A stretch of 64,000 nucleotides of DNA, from the NCBI RefSeq assembly GCF_020536995.1, contig NC_068366.1:28622914-28686913 (forward strand). The letters are read 5' to 3'. Positions 61,359-64,000 of the stretch are shown here, piece by piece (position 1 is the first letter of the stretch; every line of letters begins with the position of its first letter). A model generated the notes under the pieces. It was not told where the DNA came from, made no database searches, and saw only the letters and a list, made by a program, of their open reading frames with translations. A program made the translations under genes and the position numbers. Origin of the DNA: Dreissena polymorpha (lineage: Eukaryota > Mollusca > Bivalvia > Myida > Dreissenidae).

Positions 61359-63201
61359 TGGTGTACGGATAGGTCCAAAAGTCGTATTCGTATCAGACGG
61401 TTTAGTTTTTAAACCGTCTGATACGCTTTAAACCGTATGATACACTTTTAAAACTTTTGGACCGGTTCGTACGTTAAACCGTATGATTCGAAACCTTATG
61501 ATAGGAATCGTATCAGACGGTTTATGAAGGGTAATATTCAATGTCCAATCGGCCAATCAGATCTAAAAATAGATGTATTCAGTGTGAACCGTATGATACG
61601 GTTTACGCTAAACCGTCAGATACGAATCGTAAACCGTCAGATACGAATCGTATCATACGGTTTCGCATCAAACAGTTAAGCGTACAATCGGGCCAAATGT
61701 CAAAACCGTCTGATACGATCGTATCAGACGGTTTATGAGGTTTATGACCCCAAAACCGTCTGATACGGTTCTAGCTTAACCGTCTGATACGATGGTATGA
61801 TACACATCTGACTTTTGGACCTATCCGTATCCCTTACTTTAGTTAGAACCGTATCATACCGTTTATAAACCGTATGATACGCTTTAAACCGTATGATACG
61901 CTTTTAAAACTTTTGGACCGGTTCGTACGTTAAACCGTATGATTCGAAACCGTATGATAGGAATCGTATCAGACGGTTTATGAAGGGTAATATTCAATGT
62001 CCAATCAGCCAATCAGTTCTAAAAATATATGTATTCAGTGTAAACCGTATGATACTAATCGGTCCAAAAGTCAAAACCGTCTGATACGATTTATAACCCC
62101 AAAATCGTCAAATACGATTCTAGCAACACCGTCCGATACGATGGTTTGATACACATACGACTTTTGGACCTATCCGTATCCCGTAATTATTCAATGTCTA
62201 ATCAGCCAATTTATAGGTTTATATGGGATACGGATAGGTCCAAAAGTCGGATGTGTATCATATCATCGTTTAGCTAGAACCGTATCAGACGGTTTTGGGG
62301 TCATAAACCGTCTGATACGATCGTATCAGACGGTTTTGACATTTGGCCCGATTGTACGCTTAACTGTTTGATGCGAAACCGTATGATACGATTCGTATCA
62401 GACGGTTTACGATTCGTATCATACGGTTTAGCGTAAACCGTATCATACGGTTTACACTGAATAAATCTATAAATTGGCTGATTCGACATTGAATAATACC
62501 CGTCGTTAACCGTCTGATACGATTCGTATCATACGGTCTCGAATCATACGGTTTATCGTACGAACCGGTCCAAAAGTCTTATCATACAGTTTAAAGCGTA
62601 TCATATAGTTTATAAACCGTCTGATACGGTTCTAACTAATCCGTCTGATACGAATACGACTTTTGGACCTATCCGTATCCCATAGATACACATACGACTT
62701 TTGGACCTATCCGTATCCTATACGTATCAGACGGTTTATAAACCATGATACGCTTTAATCCGTATGATACGCTTTTAAGACTTTTGGACCGGTTCGTACG
62801 TTAAACCGTATGATTCGAAACCGTATGATATCAATCGTATCAGACGGTTTATGACGGGTAATATTCAATGTCCAATCAGATCTAAAAAATAGATTTATTC
62901 AGTGTAAACCGTATGATACGGTTTACGCTAAACCGAATGATACGAATCGAAAACCGTCTGATACAAATTGTAACATACGGTTTCGCATCAAACAGTTACG
63001 CGGTTTATGACCCAAAACCGTCTGCTACGGTTCTAACTAAACCGTCTGATACGATGGTATGATACACATACGACTTTTGGACCTATCCGTACACCATATA
63101 TCATACGGTTTAAAGCGTATATAACGGTTTATAAACCGTATGATACGGTTCTAGCTAAACCGTATGACACGATTCAGACTTTTGGACCTGTCTGTACACC
63201 A
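61359..63201. mobile_element. Cluster of TA-flanked MITE-like units made of palindromic CpG repeats
   Basis: The block opens with TGGTGTACGGATAGGTCC and closes with the near reverse complement (GGACCTGTCTGTACACCA), and both ends are flanked by TA. Inside, the terminal word GACTTTTGGACCTATCCGTA or its complement recurs at 61810, 62159, 62225, 62658, 62696 and 63072, which marks several juxtaposed or nested units. Nearly all the rest is about fifty copies, in both orientations, of AAACCGTATGATACG / AAACCGTCTGATACG, two halves of which form the palindrome AAACCGTAT-G-ATACGGTTT. TA flanks plus terminal inverted repeats suggest a Tc1/mariner-type non-autonomous element. No transposase is encoded. 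Confidence 0.82.
62224..62682. mobile_element. Complete inner MITE-like unit, 459 bp
   Basis: Begins TGGGATACGGATAGGTCC and ends GGACCTATCCGTATCCCA, a perfect terminal inverted pair over these words, with TA on each side (62222-62223 and 62683-62684). Its inner sequence matches 61541-61738 in the opposite orientation, so the two units are inverted relative to each other. The ~62-65 codon frames in the two units encode the same peptide by repeat identity and are not genes. Confidence 0.82.
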
Positions 63202-63203
63202 TA

Positions 63204-64000
63204 CATTACAGGACTTCGAAGGGTACGTACTTTGTGACGTATATATGTTAACAATTTGAGTGGCAAAGTTATTCTTATGTCTGGTGGTTTACAGCTAAGG
63301 GTAATCATTGTATGTGTACTGAAAACCACTCTCTGTCGACAACGGGCTAATCGCACGAGCTTTAACATCAATTTCAAACAGAAGGGACAAACTGGGCATA
63401 AAAGGTAAATTGACCAACTGTTACACGGACGACCGAATTTGCATAGTCAAAACATCGTCCCTCAAAGATCCTCTGCCCAATACAATGCAGTTCGGACAGT
63501 TTATTGGACGCTAACAGTAAATTATACATTTCACCAAGAACATAAACTCGTCCAAACAAGGGTAGGCAAATGAACGTTACGGCAAGATCGCAGTCTACAC
63601 CTATAGATAACATACAGAACAAAACACAGTCTTCCGACAAGAAAACAGGAAAAGAAGAAATAACGTTCGCAATGCCCTTATATTGTGTGCCTATTCGGAA
63701 CTGTTTTAGGACGACGAACACTATAAATCGCCACTGTACTAACAATATAATTTGAAGTGTAACATTTATGAGGGTTTATTCAATCGTAGCAAATACAGTT
63801 GGTATATATTCGAATACGAAATCTAAATTACTAAAATACATATAAAAACCGTTTTATCTTCATAGGTTTTACTTAAAAACGCTTCTAGTTTATCTCGAGG
63901 TATTACACGACCACACTATGCAATCTCTTGACCACATTGTACGGTTGGTATGGTCTATTGTTGATCAGCATTTATTTTACATGAAGACAAATCACTATGC
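63204..64000. other. Right-end flank, one unassigned open frame
   Basis: Somewhat less AT-rich to about 63750, then AT-rich to the window end. Apart from the frame described separately nothing is recognised. Confidence 0.4.
63374..63745 (-). CDS. Unassigned 123-codon open frame (weak)
   Basis: A hydrophobic, Cys- and Phe-rich frame with a start like MLVQWRFIVFVVL, which could pass for a signal sequence, and a stop at 63374. No domain or motif is recognised, no splice-linked neighbour is seen, and a 61-codon frame overlaps it on the other strand. It could be a repeat-derived or chance frame. Confidence 0.2.
   Translation of the reverse strand: MLVQWRFIVFVVLKQFRIGTQYKGIANVISSFPVFLSEDCVLFCMLSIGVDCDLAVTFICLPLFGRVYVLGEMYNLLLASNKLSELHCIGQRIFEGRCFDYANSVVRVTVGQFTFYAQFVPSV

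Noticed and set aside
61541-62489. Two ~62-65 codon frames with nearly the same peptide on opposite strands
   Set aside because: They come from the inverted MITE units and are made of the palindromic repeat.
61359-63201. CRISPR-like array of short repeats
   Set aside because: Repeats occur in both orientations, spacing is irregular, there are no unique equal-length spacers, and the context is an animal genome.

Overview
The window looks like AT-rich nuclear DNA from a mollusc, most likely a bivalve. Evidence: short phase-1 Ig and FN3 exons between GT-AG introns, a secreted single-domain C-type lectin, dispersed repeats of a kind I know from bivalve (especially dreissenid) genomes, and DIRS/Ngaro-type tyrosine-recombinase retroelements. 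The species is inference. No rRNA, intact tRNA, CRISPR array or bacterial operon is visible.

1-4.8 kb: intergenic, with a dispersed repeat (1640-1890), a possible transposon ORF1 remnant (2797-3075, minus) and a ~540 bp TAC/CTA triplet tract (4014-4552). 4.8-13.6 kb, plus strand: one apparently complete 16-exon gene for a ~1212-residue type I membrane receptor (signal peptide, about nine Ig-like modules, one FN3, one membrane helix, short tail with YEDL, YANL and YENL). 14.1-14.6 kb: a GC-richer degenerate minisatellite. 14.64-15.86 kb: a second copy of the receptor's last large intron, FN3 exon and membrane exon. It leads into 16.3-20.4 kb, a receptor tyrosine phosphatase (RPTP) region with D1 and D2 exons and several disabling changes. 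31.6-34.4 kb holds a second RPTP piece whose D1 catalytic motifs are mostly kept, and 35.1-35.4 kb a third copy of one of its introns, next to a LINE 3' end.

20.5-29 kb and 35.4-42 kb are gene-poor and hold tandem and segmental repeats. Fossil DIRS-like elements lie at 29.06-30.72 kb (plus), 42.28-45.72 kb (minus) and about 50.4-54.95 kb (minus). The last two are closely related copies; the longest includes an SGNH-hydrolase part.

46.3-47.0 kb, minus: a truncated, frameshifted copy of the C-type lectin. 56.2-60.1 kb, minus: the apparently intact six-exon lectin gene (159 residues). 61.36-63.20 kb: a striking cluster of TA-flanked MITE-like units built almost wholly from about fifty copies of a CpG-containing half-palindrome (AAACCGTAT type), which is the most unusual structure here.

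Together the genes suggest a surface-recognition / innate-immunity type of locus: an Ig receptor with tyrosine-based tail motifs beside decaying phosphatase relatives, and a lectin pair. That functional link is inference from domain content only.
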